Source: Corallococcus interemptor (GTDB taxonomy: Bacteria > Myxococcota > Myxococcia > Myxococcales > Myxococcaceae). Taken from it: DNA of 64,000 bases. Within the stretch, counting starts at the first letter, position 1, and each line of letters opens with the position of its first letter. Of the stretch, positions 20,344 to 28,400 are shown piece by piece. Under the pieces are notes generated by a model that had not been told where the DNA came from, did not search any database, and saw nothing but the letters and a program-made list of their open reading frames with translations. The stretch covers positions 1 to 64,000 of the forward strand of contig NZ_RAWM01000030.1 in NCBI RefSeq assembly GCF_003668875.1. The letters are read 5' to 3'. The translations under genes were made by a program, and so were the position numbers.

Positions 20344-20955
20344 TCAGCCCCCGGTGGTCCGCTGCCCCAGCTTCACCGCCATGGCCGGGTCCAGGTGGAA
20401 CGAGTCGAAGAAGCGGTCCGCGTCCTCGGGCGCGCGTCCCTCCGGGTGCAGCAGCAGCTGCTGGTACAGGCGCGGGCCCACCATGAAGAAGCGGCCCCGC
20501 AGGCGTCGCGGACCGGACAGCCCGCCCACCTCCTGGCCCGGGAAGCCGCCCTCCATCTGCAGCGGCTTCGCGGTGATGGCCGTCGCGCCCAGGGCCTCCA
20601 GCGCGCCCTGGCTGGCGCGGTCCACCACGTCGCGCGGGCGCACCTGGGCCACCGCCGCGAGCGGGAAGTCCGTATAGGAGACGTAGTAGGCGGTGTCCTC
20701 CTGCGTGCGCGCGGCGATGAACGTGTGCAGCGTCACCTCGCCCACGTCGGTGGGCTGCACGCGCCGCTCCTCGGTGACGGGGCCGGGGAACGTCACGCTG
20801 AAGCCCCCCTCCCGCGACTGGACGACGGAGGACGGCGACTGACGCACGGGCTCGGCGGAGGCCACGGGGGGCTCGGTCCGCGTGCGGCCCGCGCACCCGC
20901 CCAGCACCAGCAGGGCGGCGGCCAGCGGCACGGCCCGGGAGGACTGCTTCTTCAT
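20344..20955 (-). CDS. Lipoprotein of unknown function
   Basis: A 203-residue protein with signal MKKQSSRAVPLAAALLVLGG and a lipobox LGGC. The mature domain (GFSVTFPGPVTEERR...TAYYVSYTDFP) resembles small alpha-beta domains found in bacterial lipoproteins, but I cannot name a function. I chose ATG 20955 because AGGAG lies about 8 nt upstream. It is downstream of the histidine kinase gene on the opposite face of the receiver gene; its own start is about 100 bp from the kinase stop. Confidence 0.8.
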   Translation of the reverse strand: MKKQSSRAVPLAAALLVLGGCAGRTRTEPPVASAEPVRQSPSSVVQSREGGFSVTFPGPVTEERRVQPTDVGEVTLHTFIAARTQEDTAYYVSYTDFPLAAVAQVRPRDVVDRASQGALEALGATAITAKPLQMEGGFPGQEVGGLSGPRRLRGRFFMVGPRLYQQLLLHPEGRAPEDADRFFDSFHLDPAMAVKLGQRTTGG

Positions 20956-21057
20956 CCAGACGGCTCCTGACATGGGGCCGCAAGGTACGCCCTGCCCCGC
21001 CCGGGCGCATCCCTCCGCTTCACCCGCGCCCGCTTCAGGCAACGGTTGCCCTGGCCT

Positions 21058-22551
21058 TCAGTGCACCGCGCTGGAGCCCTCGGCTCCGGGTTCCTCCTCG
21101 GAGTCGGAGGGCGCGGACGGCTCAGGAGGGCCGGAGGACACCCGGGCCAGGTGGACGCGGAACACGGAGCCCTGGCCGGGGCGGCTCTCCACCTCGATGC
21201 GGCCGCCGTGCGCTTCGATGATCCGCCGCGACACGGACAGCCCCAGCCCCACGCCCGGCGCGCGCTGCTTCGCGTTGCCCGCGCGCTGGAACGGGATGAA
21301 GAGCCCCTGGAGGTCCTCCGGCGACATGCCGATGCCCTGGTCCGTCACGGCCAGCACCACGTGGCCGGCGTCGCCGCGCACGGCCACCTCCACGCGGCTG
21401 CCCGAAGGGGAATACTTCAGCGCGTTGCTCACCAGGTTGGTCAGCACCTGCTCCAGCCGGGCGGGGTCCGCGCGCACCAGCACCGGGGTGTCCGGCATCA
21501 CCAGGTCCAGCGCGTGCCCGGACTCGTTGGACTGGTACAGCTCCACCACGGAGCGCGCCAGCTCGCGCGTGTCGCGCACCTCCGGCTGGAGCTCCAGCTT
21601 GCCGGCCTCGATGCGGGTCGCGTCCAGCAGGTCCCCCACCATCCGGTCCAGGCGCGCCACCTGCCGGCGCACCAGCGACAGCGTGCGCTGCATCCGCTCC
21701 GGCGTCAGCTCTCCTCGGCCCGTCAGCGCCGTGGACAGCTTCAGCGCGGACAGGGGGTTTCGCAGGTCGTGCGCCACGCCGGCCAGGAACGCCAGCTGCT
21801 GCTCCTGCTGGTGGGTCAGGCTGTCCGCCATCTCGTTGAAGGTGCGCGCCATGTCGCGAAGCTCGGACGGGCCCTCCTCCGGCGCGCGCAGGTGCCGCCC
21901 GCCCCGGCCGAAGCCGGCCATCGCGCTGCGCAGCGCCGTCACCGGACGCAGCGCGAAGCGGCCCAGCCAGAAGACCACCAGCCCCAGCGTCGCCAGCACC
22001 AGCAGTCCCAGCACCAGCCCCATGAGGTTGGCCGTCTCGCTCCAGCGCGTGGCGCGCTGCCGGGCCTCCTGCGCCTGGTCCACGTTGATCTGGATGAGGC
22101 GCTCCAGCGAGCGCAGCGACGCGTCCAGCGACACCATCGCCGTCGCTTCGTGCTGGGCCTGGGACACGCTGGGGCCCAGCGGCGCGTGCTGCGCGGCGAG
22201 GTACGCGTAGACCTGCTGCTGCACCTGGGTCACGGTCTGGCGCTCCTCGTCGGTGGACGCGATGGCGTGCATCTCCACCATCTGGCGGCGCAGGTCGGAC
22301 TCCAGCTGGGGAGGCGTGCGCCCGCGCGACGGGTCCGCCACCATGGGCGTGTCCGGCGACGCCAGGAGGCGCGAGTGGACGAGCAGGTCCACCTCCAGCT
22401 CCTCTGCCTGGCGCACCCCCTCCACGGATTCACTCAGCGTGGAGGTCATCCGCTCCAGGGCGGTCGTCAGCACCACGAGCAGGGTGGCGGAGATGATGGT
22501 GAGCAGCACCAGCCCACCCACCACGGTGGAAAAGAACGCGCGCAGGCTCAT
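21058..22551 (-). CDS. Membrane sensor histidine kinase
   Basis: About 497 residues. An N-terminal helix (residues 8-30) and a second one near residue 180 flank a periplasmic four-helix-type sensor region. A HAMP-like segment follows, then the HisKA domain with the phospho-accepting His in GVAHDLRNPLSALK, and the HATPase domain with N (LVSNALKYSPSG), G1 (VTDQGIGMSPED) and G2 (GVGLGLSVSRRII). The start could also be at 22605, but that ATG touches its purine run, so 22551 is preferred. No cognate regulator is adjacent in an operon; it is divergent from a small unknown gene. Confidence 0.92.
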   Translation of the reverse strand: MSLRAFFSTVVGGLVLLTIISATLLVVLTTALERMTSTLSESVEGVRQAEELEVDLLVHSRLLASPDTPMVADPSRGRTPPQLESDLRRQMVEMHAIASTDEERQTVTQVQQQVYAYLAAQHAPLGPSVSQAQHEATAMVSLDASLRSLERLIQINVDQAQEARQRATRWSETANLMGLVLGLLVLATLGLVVFWLGRFALRPVTALRSAMAGFGRGGRHLRAPEEGPSELRDMARTFNEMADSLTHQQEQQLAFLAGVAHDLRNPLSALKLSTALTGRGELTPERMQRTLSLVRRQVARLDRMVGDLLDATRIEAGKLELQPEVRDTRELARSVVELYQSNESGHALDLVMPDTPVLVRADPARLEQVLTNLVSNALKYSPSGSRVEVAVRGDAGHVVLAVTDQGIGMSPEDLQGLFIPFQRAGNAKQRAPGVGLGLSVSRRIIEAHGGRIEVESRPGQGSVFRVHLARVSSGPPEPSAPSDSEEEPGAEGSSAVH

Positions 22552-22832
22552 CGCGCCCCCCGTGCGAGCCTCCGGCTGGCGTCCCGCTTCATCATGGTCT
22601 CGCATCCTCCCTCCCGAGCCGCGCCAACCCCCCTGGTTGCCGTCCTCTTCCTGAGGAAAGCAACAAGCGTCCGATATCGTGGATTCGCGCCCCGGCCGCT
22701 GGCCGGCCCTCCCGGACACCGCCCCCAAAAGGAGCCGGCCTCCCGAGGCCCGGCCATGTTAGTCAGCACGGACACGCGGCCCGATGCGTCCCCCGGCGTT
22801 CGGGCGCCCGCTCTCCTCGATGAGGTCACCCG

Positions 22833-23219
22833 ATGGATCTGCTCGCCCCACCGGCCCGCACCCTGAACTTCGATGCCTTCTGGCGCTGGCTCCAGGAGCA
22901 CACCAACTGCATCCTGCGGTGCGGCTCCCCCGACATGACGCTGTTCGACCATGACGACTTCCACTGGATGCTGATGGAGGAGGAGCGCCAGCACGTCCTC
23001 CAGCTCATCAAGGGCAAGTCCCTGGTGGGCGAGATGGTGATGGTGGGCCGCGAAATCTCCGAGGTCACCATCTCCCCGGATCCGGACGCGGATCCGCAGG
23101 CGGGCCACTTCCTGGTGGAGCTGATGGGCGGTCCCAAGGAGGACCCGCAGATCCTCTACCACTTCGTCATGGCCCACGGCATCGAGCCAGCCGCCGGCCA
23201 CCAGGGCTTCAAGCACTAG
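22833..23219 (+). CDS. Conserved-looking protein of unknown function
   Basis: A 128-residue soluble acidic protein without signal or membrane segments. It has a His/Met-rich stretch (DHDDFHWMLMEEERQHVLQL) and a beta-rich second half (EISEVTISPDPDADPQAGHF). I do not recognise a family. Codon use matches its neighbours. It is divergent from the histidine kinase gene (281 bp between starts, no other gene seen there), and its stop overlaps that of the convergent glycosyltransferase gene by 4 bp. Confidence 0.72.
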   Translation: MDLLAPPARTLNFDAFWRWLQEHTNCILRCGSPDMTLFDHDDFHWMLMEEERQHVLQLIKGKSLVGEMVMVGREISEVTISPDPDADPQAGHFLVELMGGPKEDPQILYHFVMAHGIEPAAGHQGFKH

Positions 23220-24220
23220 CGCGCGACGCGCTCGATGGCCTCCACCGCCGCGTGGACGCCGTTGTCCCAGGCCGAGGGCCGCTCGCGGGGCCCCGCCTGG
23301 AGCAGCAGGGACAGCAGGGACGCGACCCTCGCCTCCAGCGCCCCCGGGTCCTCCACCCGCTCCGCCTCCGTCAGCCGCAGGGCCTGCCGGTCATAGAGCC
23401 GGGGCCGCGCACGGGCCACCAGCGGCGTCCCGGTGGCCCGCGCCTCCTGCACGGTGTTGTAGCCGCCCGCGCCCACCAGCACGTCCACGCCCCGCATCAC
23501 CGCGAGCGCCGGCCACACCGTCAGCCCGCCGTCCTGCGGCGTGGGCACCAGCCACCGCACCGCCGCCCGTTCCTCGAAGGCCGCGCGCAGCCGCGCCGCG
23601 GTCTCCCGCGCCTGGGCCACCTCCTCCGGGCGGCCACAGCCCATCACCGCGACGAAGGGCCGCGCGTCCCCGTCATGCAGGCCCAGCTGGCGCCGGGCGT
23701 CCTCACGGGACAGACACGCGTCCGCGTCCAGGAGCAGCCACGGCGCCGTGCGCACCGCGCGCGGGTGCTGCGCGAAGGGCGCGTCCTCGCCGGGCACGAC
23801 GAGCAGGTCGAACGCGTCCACGGCGCGCGCCACGTCGAAGCGCTCCACGTAGACGGGGTTCAGGTCGCGGTGCACCAGCACGCGCGGCGCGCGCACCGTG
23901 GGCAGGAGCGCCACCAGCTCTCCCGCGAGTCCTCGCGGAAACGCATCCACCACCAGCACGTCCGGCGTGGACCGCGCCAGCCACGCGCCCACCGCCGCCA
24001 CGGTGGTGGCCTTGTCCGCTCGCGCGTCCACGCGGTGCACGGTGGCGCCGGGACCCAGCCATGACTCCAGGGGCAGGCCGGGAGCGAACGGGCTGTTGGT
24101 GAGCAGGTCCACCGCGTGGCCCCGGGCCACGGCGGCGCGGGCCAGCGCGGTGGCGCGCGTCAGGTGCCCCAGTCCTCCGCCCAGCGCATACAGGCGCCAG
24201 CGCTGGCGTCGCGTGGCCAC
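23216..24220 (-). CDS. GT-B glycosyltransferase, MurG/GT28-like
   Basis: A 334-residue protein with the N-terminal Gly-rich loop LYALGGGLGHLTRATALA and a C-terminal nucleotide-sugar site GVDVLVGAGGYNTVQEARATGTPLVARARP. That block is the GGxxT/N-x-x-E signature of MurG-like transferases. The donor and acceptor are unknown; there is no membrane segment. It starts 3 bp after the end of the upstream zinc-binding gene's frame region and is convergent with the small unknown gene. It is probably co-transcribed with 24224-24628. Confidence 0.82.
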   Translation of the reverse strand: MATRRQRWRLYALGGGLGHLTRATALARAAVARGHAVDLLTNSPFAPGLPLESWLGPGATVHRVDARADKATTVAAVGAWLARSTPDVLVVDAFPRGLAGELVALLPTVRAPRVLVHRDLNPVYVERFDVARAVDAFDLLVVPGEDAPFAQHPRAVRTAPWLLLDADACLSREDARRQLGLHDGDARPFVAVMGCGRPEEVAQARETAARLRAAFEERAAVRWLVPTPQDGGLTVWPALAVMRGVDVLVGAGGYNTVQEARATGTPLVARARPRLYDRQALRLTEAERVEDPGALEARVASLLSLLLQAGPRERPSAWDNGVHAAVEAIERVAR

Positions 24221-24223
24221 GCG

Positions 24224-24628
24224 CTAGCTCCCGCCCAGGTCCTCCTCGAAGGAGGCGTCGTCCTCGCGCCGCACGCTCTCGCCGTCGGCCTCGGTGAAGT
24301 CGTTGCGGTCGTTGCCGGAGGAGGACGACGACGCGCCGGAGCCACGCCACGCGTCGCGGCCGTAGTAGCCGTAGTCCTCGTAGTAGTAGCTGGGGTCGTC
24401 CTCGTCGGAGGTGTCGGACGGGTCGCGATTCTCGTCGCCGTTGTCGGCGGCGCGCGCGCACGTCACGCAGACCGTCTCCGCGCCGTCGAGCGTGCGCATG
24501 TGCAGGAGGCAGATGGCCCTCTGGCAGCGCATGCACTGCGTGGTCGAGCCACGCTCACACGGGTGGGAGAAGAGGAAGCCGGAGGTCTCCTGGCACTGCG
24601 GCGTGGCGGACGGGAAGGAAGGGGACAT
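24224..24628 (-). CDS. Small B-box-type zinc-binding protein with acidic Tyr-rich tail
   Basis: A 134-residue protein. Residues 24-63 hold a C/H cluster (HPCERGSTTQCMRCQRAICLLH...CVTCARA) matching a B-box/zinc ribbon. The rest is low-complexity and very acidic, with YYYEDYGYYGRD and a Ser run, so it is likely disordered. No signal peptide. Function unknown; similar short zinc-ribbon proteins with disordered tails occur repeatedly in myxobacteria. It lies 3 bp after the upstream lipoprotein stop, which implies one transcript with it. Confidence 0.75.
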   Translation of the reverse strand: MSPSFPSATPQCQETSGFLFSHPCERGSTTQCMRCQRAICLLHMRTLDGAETVCVTCARAADNGDENRDPSDTSDEDDPSYYYEDYGYYGRDAWRGSGASSSSSGNDRNDFTEADGESVRREDDASFEEDLGGS

Positions 24629-24631
24629 GGC

Positions 24632-25297
24632 TCAGGGCGACGCAGGGGTCTGGAGGCGGAAGAGCAGGGCCATGCGCAGGGGCAGGTCCAGCGAATCGAA
24701 GCCGAGGCACGCGGCGGCCTCCGGCGGCACCGGCTGCTTGGTGGCGAGCAGCGTCTTGCCGGACGGGTCGCGCAGGGACAGCTTGCCCTCGCGCACCTTC
24801 ACGTGGAGCGCCTCCGCGCCGGAAGCGCCCTTCACGGACGCGCCGCCGCCATCGGGCGCCACGGTGTAGAGCACCGCGCCCTGCGCGTCCGTGAGCTTCC
24901 ACCCGGCGCCCTCGCGCGTCAGCGTGTAGCGCACCGACTTCGTCGCGTCCTTCACCTGGAACGCGTCCGGGCCGCCGGTGACATAGGCCAGCACGGTGTC
25001 ATCCGGACCGGACACCTTGAGCTCGCCGCCCTTCCACTTGTAGCGGGCCAGCTCCTTGTCCTCGCCGTCCACCAGCTTGGCGCCGTCGTCCTTGGGCTTG
25101 AGCGAGAAGCGCTCGCGGTCGTCGCCGTCCTTGAACTTGAGCTTGGTGCCCGCCTCCTTCGGCTCGGCGGCGGCGGCGGCGGCGTTGGCGGGGATGGCCT
25201 GGGTTTGCGGCGCGCTGGAGGCGGGAGCGCCGCCCTCCGTGCAGGCCGAGGCCCCGAGCACCCCCAGGCCCACGAGAAACAGGACACGAAGCTTCAC
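24632..25297 (-). CDS. Lipoprotein of unknown function, last copy-associated gene of the paralog array
   Basis: About 221 residues. A GTG start at 25297 overlaps the stop of the upstream paralog gene by 4 bp (GTGA). The N terminus is a lipoprotein signal (VKLRVLFLVGLGVLGASACT, lipobox ASAC). The mature part is rich in short repeated motifs: KFKDGDDRERFSLKPKDDG, ELARYKWKGGELKVSGPDD, VRYTLTREGAGWKLTDAQG, LHVKVREGKLSLRDPSG. These look like beta-strand repeats. I do not recognise the family; coupling suggests work with the membrane protein before it. Confidence 0.78.
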   Translation of the reverse strand: MKLRVLFLVGLGVLGASACTEGGAPASSAPQTQAIPANAAAAAAEPKEAGTKLKFKDGDDRERFSLKPKDDGAKLVDGEDKELARYKWKGGELKVSGPDDTVLAYVTGGPDAFQVKDATKSVRYTLTREGAGWKLTDAQGAVLYTVAPDGGGASVKGASGAEALHVKVREGKLSLRDPSGKTLLATKQPVPPEAAACLGFDSLDLPLRMALLFRLQTPASP

Positions 25298-26265
25298 GGC
25301 GTGGACCTCATCTTCCCGGGCTGGCCCTGGGAGCTGGAGTGGTGGAGCACCTGATACAGGCTCAAGAGCATCATCGTCACGGTGCGCGACGCGTCCGTCT
25401 TCCGAGGATCCCGCGGCCGGGCCACCCAGTCCTCGTTCATCAGGACGCGCAGCTCCACCCGGTCCTCGGCCACGCGCAGCCGCTTCAGCCTGACGCCGGG
25501 GGGCAGCTTCACGGCGCCGCGCGCGTGGTCTTCCATCGCCGCGAGCCCGGGGTGGCGCTCCGGCTTCACCCGCAGCGCCACCGTCATCAGGCTGACCCCG
25601 CTGCGCTTGCGCCGGATCCTGGTCTTGAGCGGCGTCGTCTTCATGCGCTCGACCACCCGCACCTGGTCCACCACGGACAGGTGCAGCTGCGTGCCGTCCG
25701 CGAACCGGCCCTGCAACGACAGCCAGGGGTCGACGAAGTCCTCGCGGGTCGCCGGGCCCTGCGTCCGCGGCTGGGCGCGCTTGGCGGGGTCCACGGGCAG
25801 CGTCAGGTCCAGCGTCACGTCCACGGGCGCATCCGCCATCAGGTCCACCTGGAAGCGCTGGAGCACCGTGGCCAGCAGCTGCCGGCGCTGCGCCTCGTGC
25901 GGAGGCTCCACGACCCAATCGCCCGGCGGCCAGGACCGCTGCGCCTCGGCCTCCTGCCGGAGCATCCAGGACGCGATGAGCAGGATGCCGCCGCCAAACA
26001 ACGACAGCAGGCACAGGGAGCCCAGCAGGGACGCCAGCCCCTCCTGGTCCGGGGGCAGCAGGCGCAGGACCAGGAAGAGCCCCGCGGTCGCGACGAGCAG
26101 CCCCACCCCGAAGCGCGCGGGGGTGTTCTTCCGGGGGCTCTCCGGCTCCGGCTCCGGCTCCGGAGCGGGCCTGGGCTTCGGGGACAGGGCCTCCAGCACC
26201 TCCGGCACGGTCGCGCTCACCTGGTAGCGCCGGGTCTTCTGGAAGGCTTCGGGTTCGAGCGGCAC
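25294..26265 (-). CDS. Paralog 1 of a tandem membrane-protein family
   Basis: A 323-residue protein with two hydrophobic helices (GVGLLVATAGLFLVLRLL and SLLGSLCLLSLFGGGILLIA) after a Pro/Glu-rich stretch, then a soluble domain. The soluble domain shares ordered blocks with three upstream neighbours: RRQLLATVLQRFQVDL, DPWLSLQGRFADGTQLHLSV, LRVKPERHPGLA and DASRTVTMMLLSLYQVL. Function unknown. It is the most divergent copy and is followed by a coupled lipoprotein gene. A promoter with its -35 in the stop of the next paralog lies 37-65 bp upstream. Confidence 0.82.
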   Translation of the reverse strand: MPLEPEAFQKTRRYQVSATVPEVLEALSPKPRPAPEPEPEPESPRKNTPARFGVGLLVATAGLFLVLRLLPPDQEGLASLLGSLCLLSLFGGGILLIASWMLRQEAEAQRSWPPGDWVVEPPHEAQRRQLLATVLQRFQVDLMADAPVDVTLDLTLPVDPAKRAQPRTQGPATREDFVDPWLSLQGRFADGTQLHLSVVDQVRVVERMKTTPLKTRIRRKRSGVSLMTVALRVKPERHPGLAAMEDHARGAVKLPPGVRLKRLRVAEDRVELRVLMNEDWVARPRDPRKTDASRTVTMMLLSLYQVLHHSSSQGQPGKMRSTP

Positions 26266-26301
26266 GGAAGGGAAAACCTTGTCCAGCGGGAGCGGCGGCC
26301 G

Positions 26302-26330
26302 AGCGTAGGAGGCGCCCTCCGGCAGGTCAA
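26302..26330 (-). promoter_or_regulatory. Sigma-70-like promoter overlapping a stop codon
   Basis: On the minus strand TTGACC (26330-26325), a 17-bp spacer and TACGCT (26307-26302) form a plausible -35/-10 pair for the gene starting at 26265. The TGA in the -35 box is the stop codon of the upstream paralog. The same arrangement recurs before two further paralogs. Confidence 0.6.
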
Positions 26331-27295
26331 ACCGGCTTCTGGCGGGCCGGCGCGGCGCCCTGCCGGCGCGAGGTGCCCAGCACCTGGTAGAGGGACAGCA
26401 GCATCATCGTCGCGGCGCGCGCGCCGTCCTGGCGCGCGGGAGGCTTCAGCCCCTGGGGCGTCCTCCCCTCGGGAGGCGCGGGCTTCGTCGTCAGGACGGT
26501 CCACTCCTGGTCCAGCACGGCGCGCATCGCCAGGCGGTCCTCCGCCACGTCCAGCCGCGACAGCGCGACGCCCGGCGGCAGCTTCGCGGCCTGCTTCGCG
26601 TTCGTCCTCAGGCCCGCCAGTCCGGGGAAGCGCTCCGGCTTCACGCGCAGCCCCACCTGGAGCAGCGTCTTGCCCTTGCGCTTGGTCTTGAGCTTCGTCT
26701 TGCCGCTGCTGCCCCGGCTGGTGCGCCTGCGCTTCTGCAGGTGCTCCACGACGGACAGGTGCAGGTGCGTGCCGTCCGCGAAGCGTCCGTGCAGGGACAG
26801 CCACGCGTCCGTGAAGTCCTCGCTGTCCCACCGGCCGCGCTTCTTCTTGCCCACGCACTTGCGCTCTTCATCCGTGCGCGCCAGGTCCAGCTTCACGTCC
26901 ACGGGCGCGCTCACGTCCAGGTCCACCTGGAAGCGCTTCAGCACCGTGGCCAGGAGCCCATAGCGCCGGTTGTCCAGGTCCATGCGGCCCATGCTCGCCC
27001 GGACGATGAAGAGGACGATGCCCACCCCGAAGAAGCCCACGCCCACCAGCCACGGCAGCCCCGCCAGCGCGTCCTGCTGCCCGAACGACAGCTGCGCCAC
27101 CACGGCGCTCAGGATGGCGCAGCCCGCGATGCTCAAGGCCATCAGGCTCCACGCGGTGATCCACAGCGTGCGCCGCTTGCGCTCCACCCGCGCGTCCAGT
27201 TCCGCCAACGCCTTCAGGTCCGCCAGCACCTCCGTCACCGGAGCGCGGGCTTCATAGACATACGTCTTCAGGAATTCGGAGGGGTCGAGCGCCAC
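26327..27295 (-). CDS. Paralog 2 of the tandem membrane-protein family
   Basis: A 322-residue protein with two hydrophobic helices (SLMALSIAGCAILSAVVAQL and WLVGVGFFGVGIVLFIVRAS) and a cytoplasmic-type soluble domain. The shared blocks are RRYGLLATVLKRFQVDLDVSA, DAWLSLHGRFADGTHLHLSV, a Lys/Arg-rich segment (KTKLKTKRKGKT), RVKPERFPGLAGL and TMMLLSLYQVLG. No catalytic motif is recognised. Its own promoter places the expected transcription start only about 2 nt before the ATG, so the transcript may be almost leaderless. It ends in Val-TGA followed by CC, forming the next promoter's -35 box. Confidence 0.83.
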   Translation of the reverse strand: MALDPSEFLKTYVYEARAPVTEVLADLKALAELDARVERKRRTLWITAWSLMALSIAGCAILSAVVAQLSFGQQDALAGLPWLVGVGFFGVGIVLFIVRASMGRMDLDNRRYGLLATVLKRFQVDLDVSAPVDVKLDLARTDEERKCVGKKKRGRWDSEDFTDAWLSLHGRFADGTHLHLSVVEHLQKRRRTSRGSSGKTKLKTKRKGKTLLQVGLRVKPERFPGLAGLRTNAKQAAKLPPGVALSRLDVAEDRLAMRAVLDQEWTVLTTKPAPPEGRTPQGLKPPARQDGARAATMMLLSLYQVLGTSRRQGAAPARQKPV

Positions 27296-27303
27296 GGCGC
27301 GGG

Positions 27304-27332
27304 AGCGTAGGAGCCGCCCCCAGGCAGGTCAA
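27304..27332 (-). promoter_or_regulatory. Sigma-70-like promoter overlapping a stop codon; near-leaderless start expected
   Basis: TTGACC (27332-27327), a 17-bp spacer and TACGCT (27309-27304) precede the ATG at 27295. A start site about 7 nt past the -10 box would be near 27297. The -35 again includes the TGA stop of the upstream paralog. Confidence 0.6.
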
Positions 27333-28324
27333 ACCCGCTGGCGGCGTCCGCGCGCCGCCTGCTGCTTCGCCCGCCGCCGCGCGTAGCCCAGCACCTGGTA
27401 GACCGAGAGCAGCATCATCGTCGCGGTGCGGGACGCGTCGTCCTTCTCCAGCGCCTGCTTCCAGAAGGCCGGAGTCTCCGGGTCGCCCGGCTCGCGTCCC
27501 GCCCGCGCCACCCATTCGTCGGACAGCCGGGCGCGCAGGGACAGCCGGCCCGCGGCGACGCGCACCCGCTCCAGCTCGACGCGCCGGGGCAGGCGCGTGG
27601 CGGCGGTGGCGCGGACCTTCAGCCGCTCCAGGCCGGGGTAGCGCTCCGGCTTCACGCGCACGGACACGCTCAGCCGGGCGAAGCCCTTGCGCTTGGTCTT
27701 CGTGCGCGTCTTGCCGCTGGCGCTCGTCTTGGAGCGCTCGCGCTTCTGGAGGTGCTCCGTCATGGCGATTTGCACGAACGCGCCGTCCGCGAGCCGGGCC
27801 TCCAGCTTGAACCACGGGTCCACGAAGAAGTCCGTGTTCCACCACCCCACCATGTCCTGCTTCACGCGCTTGTCGAGCACGTCCGGCGCGCGCAGGTCCA
27901 GCTTGAGCCACACCGGCGCGTCCGGGCCCAGGTCCAGCTCCAGGCGCTGGAGCAGCGCCCGCGCCAGCCCGTAGCGCCGGTTGTCCAGGTCGCGCCGCCG
28001 CAGGCCGAAGCGCCACAGGAAGAGCAGCACTCCCGCGACCACCAGCAGCAAGCCCACCGTGCCCGTGACCGCCAGCAGGTGTTCGGCCTCCTCGGAGAGC
28101 CCGTTCCTCGACTCCTGGTTGCCCACCCAGATGACATAGGCCAGCAGGGCCATCAGGCCGCCGGGACTGACGGTGAGCCAGCCGCCCCACGCCAGCGCCA
28201 GCCGCTGCTTCTCCGCGCGAGCGTCCAGCTGGGACAGGACGTCCATGTCCTCGAGCAGGTCCGGCACCGGCGCGCGGGACTGGTAGCGGAAGACCTCGTG
28301 GAAGCGGCTGACGTTGACCGGCAC
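27329..28324 (-). CDS. Paralog 3 of the tandem membrane-protein family
   Basis: A 331-residue protein. The N terminus MPVNVSRFHEVFRYQSRAP is nearly identical to that of paralog 4. Two hydrophobic helices (GLMALLAYVIWVGNQ and LAVTGTVGLLLVVAGVLLFLW) follow, then the shared soluble domain: LDNRRYGLARALLQRLELDL, FFVDPWFKLEARLADGAFV, KTRTKTKRKG, VRVKPERYPGLERL, DDASRTATMMLLSVYQVLGYARRR. Function unknown. Paralogs 3 and 4 are the most similar pair and also share upstream DNA, so they are the most recent duplicates. Confidence 0.84.
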   Translation of the reverse strand: MPVNVSRFHEVFRYQSRAPVPDLLEDMDVLSQLDARAEKQRLALAWGGWLTVSPGGLMALLAYVIWVGNQESRNGLSEEAEHLLAVTGTVGLLLVVAGVLLFLWRFGLRRRDLDNRRYGLARALLQRLELDLGPDAPVWLKLDLRAPDVLDKRVKQDMVGWWNTDFFVDPWFKLEARLADGAFVQIAMTEHLQKRERSKTSASGKTRTKTKRKGFARLSVSVRVKPERYPGLERLKVRATAATRLPRRVELERVRVAAGRLSLRARLSDEWVARAGREPGDPETPAFWKQALEKDDASRTATMMLLSVYQVLGYARRRAKQQAARGRRQRV

Positions 28325-28370
28325 TGCGGTGGGCCCCCTGCGACGCCCGTCGGGCGGAAAACCACGCGCG

Positions 28371-28400
28371 AGCGTAGGGGCCCGCGCGGACGACGGTCAA
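28371..28400 (-). promoter_or_regulatory. Sigma-70-like promoter overlapping a stop codon
   Basis: TTGACC (28400-28395), an 18-bp spacer and TACGCT (28376-28371) lie about 47 bp before the ATG at 28324. The -35 contains the TGA of paralog 4. The leader between promoter and start is conserved with that of paralog 4. Confidence 0.6.
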
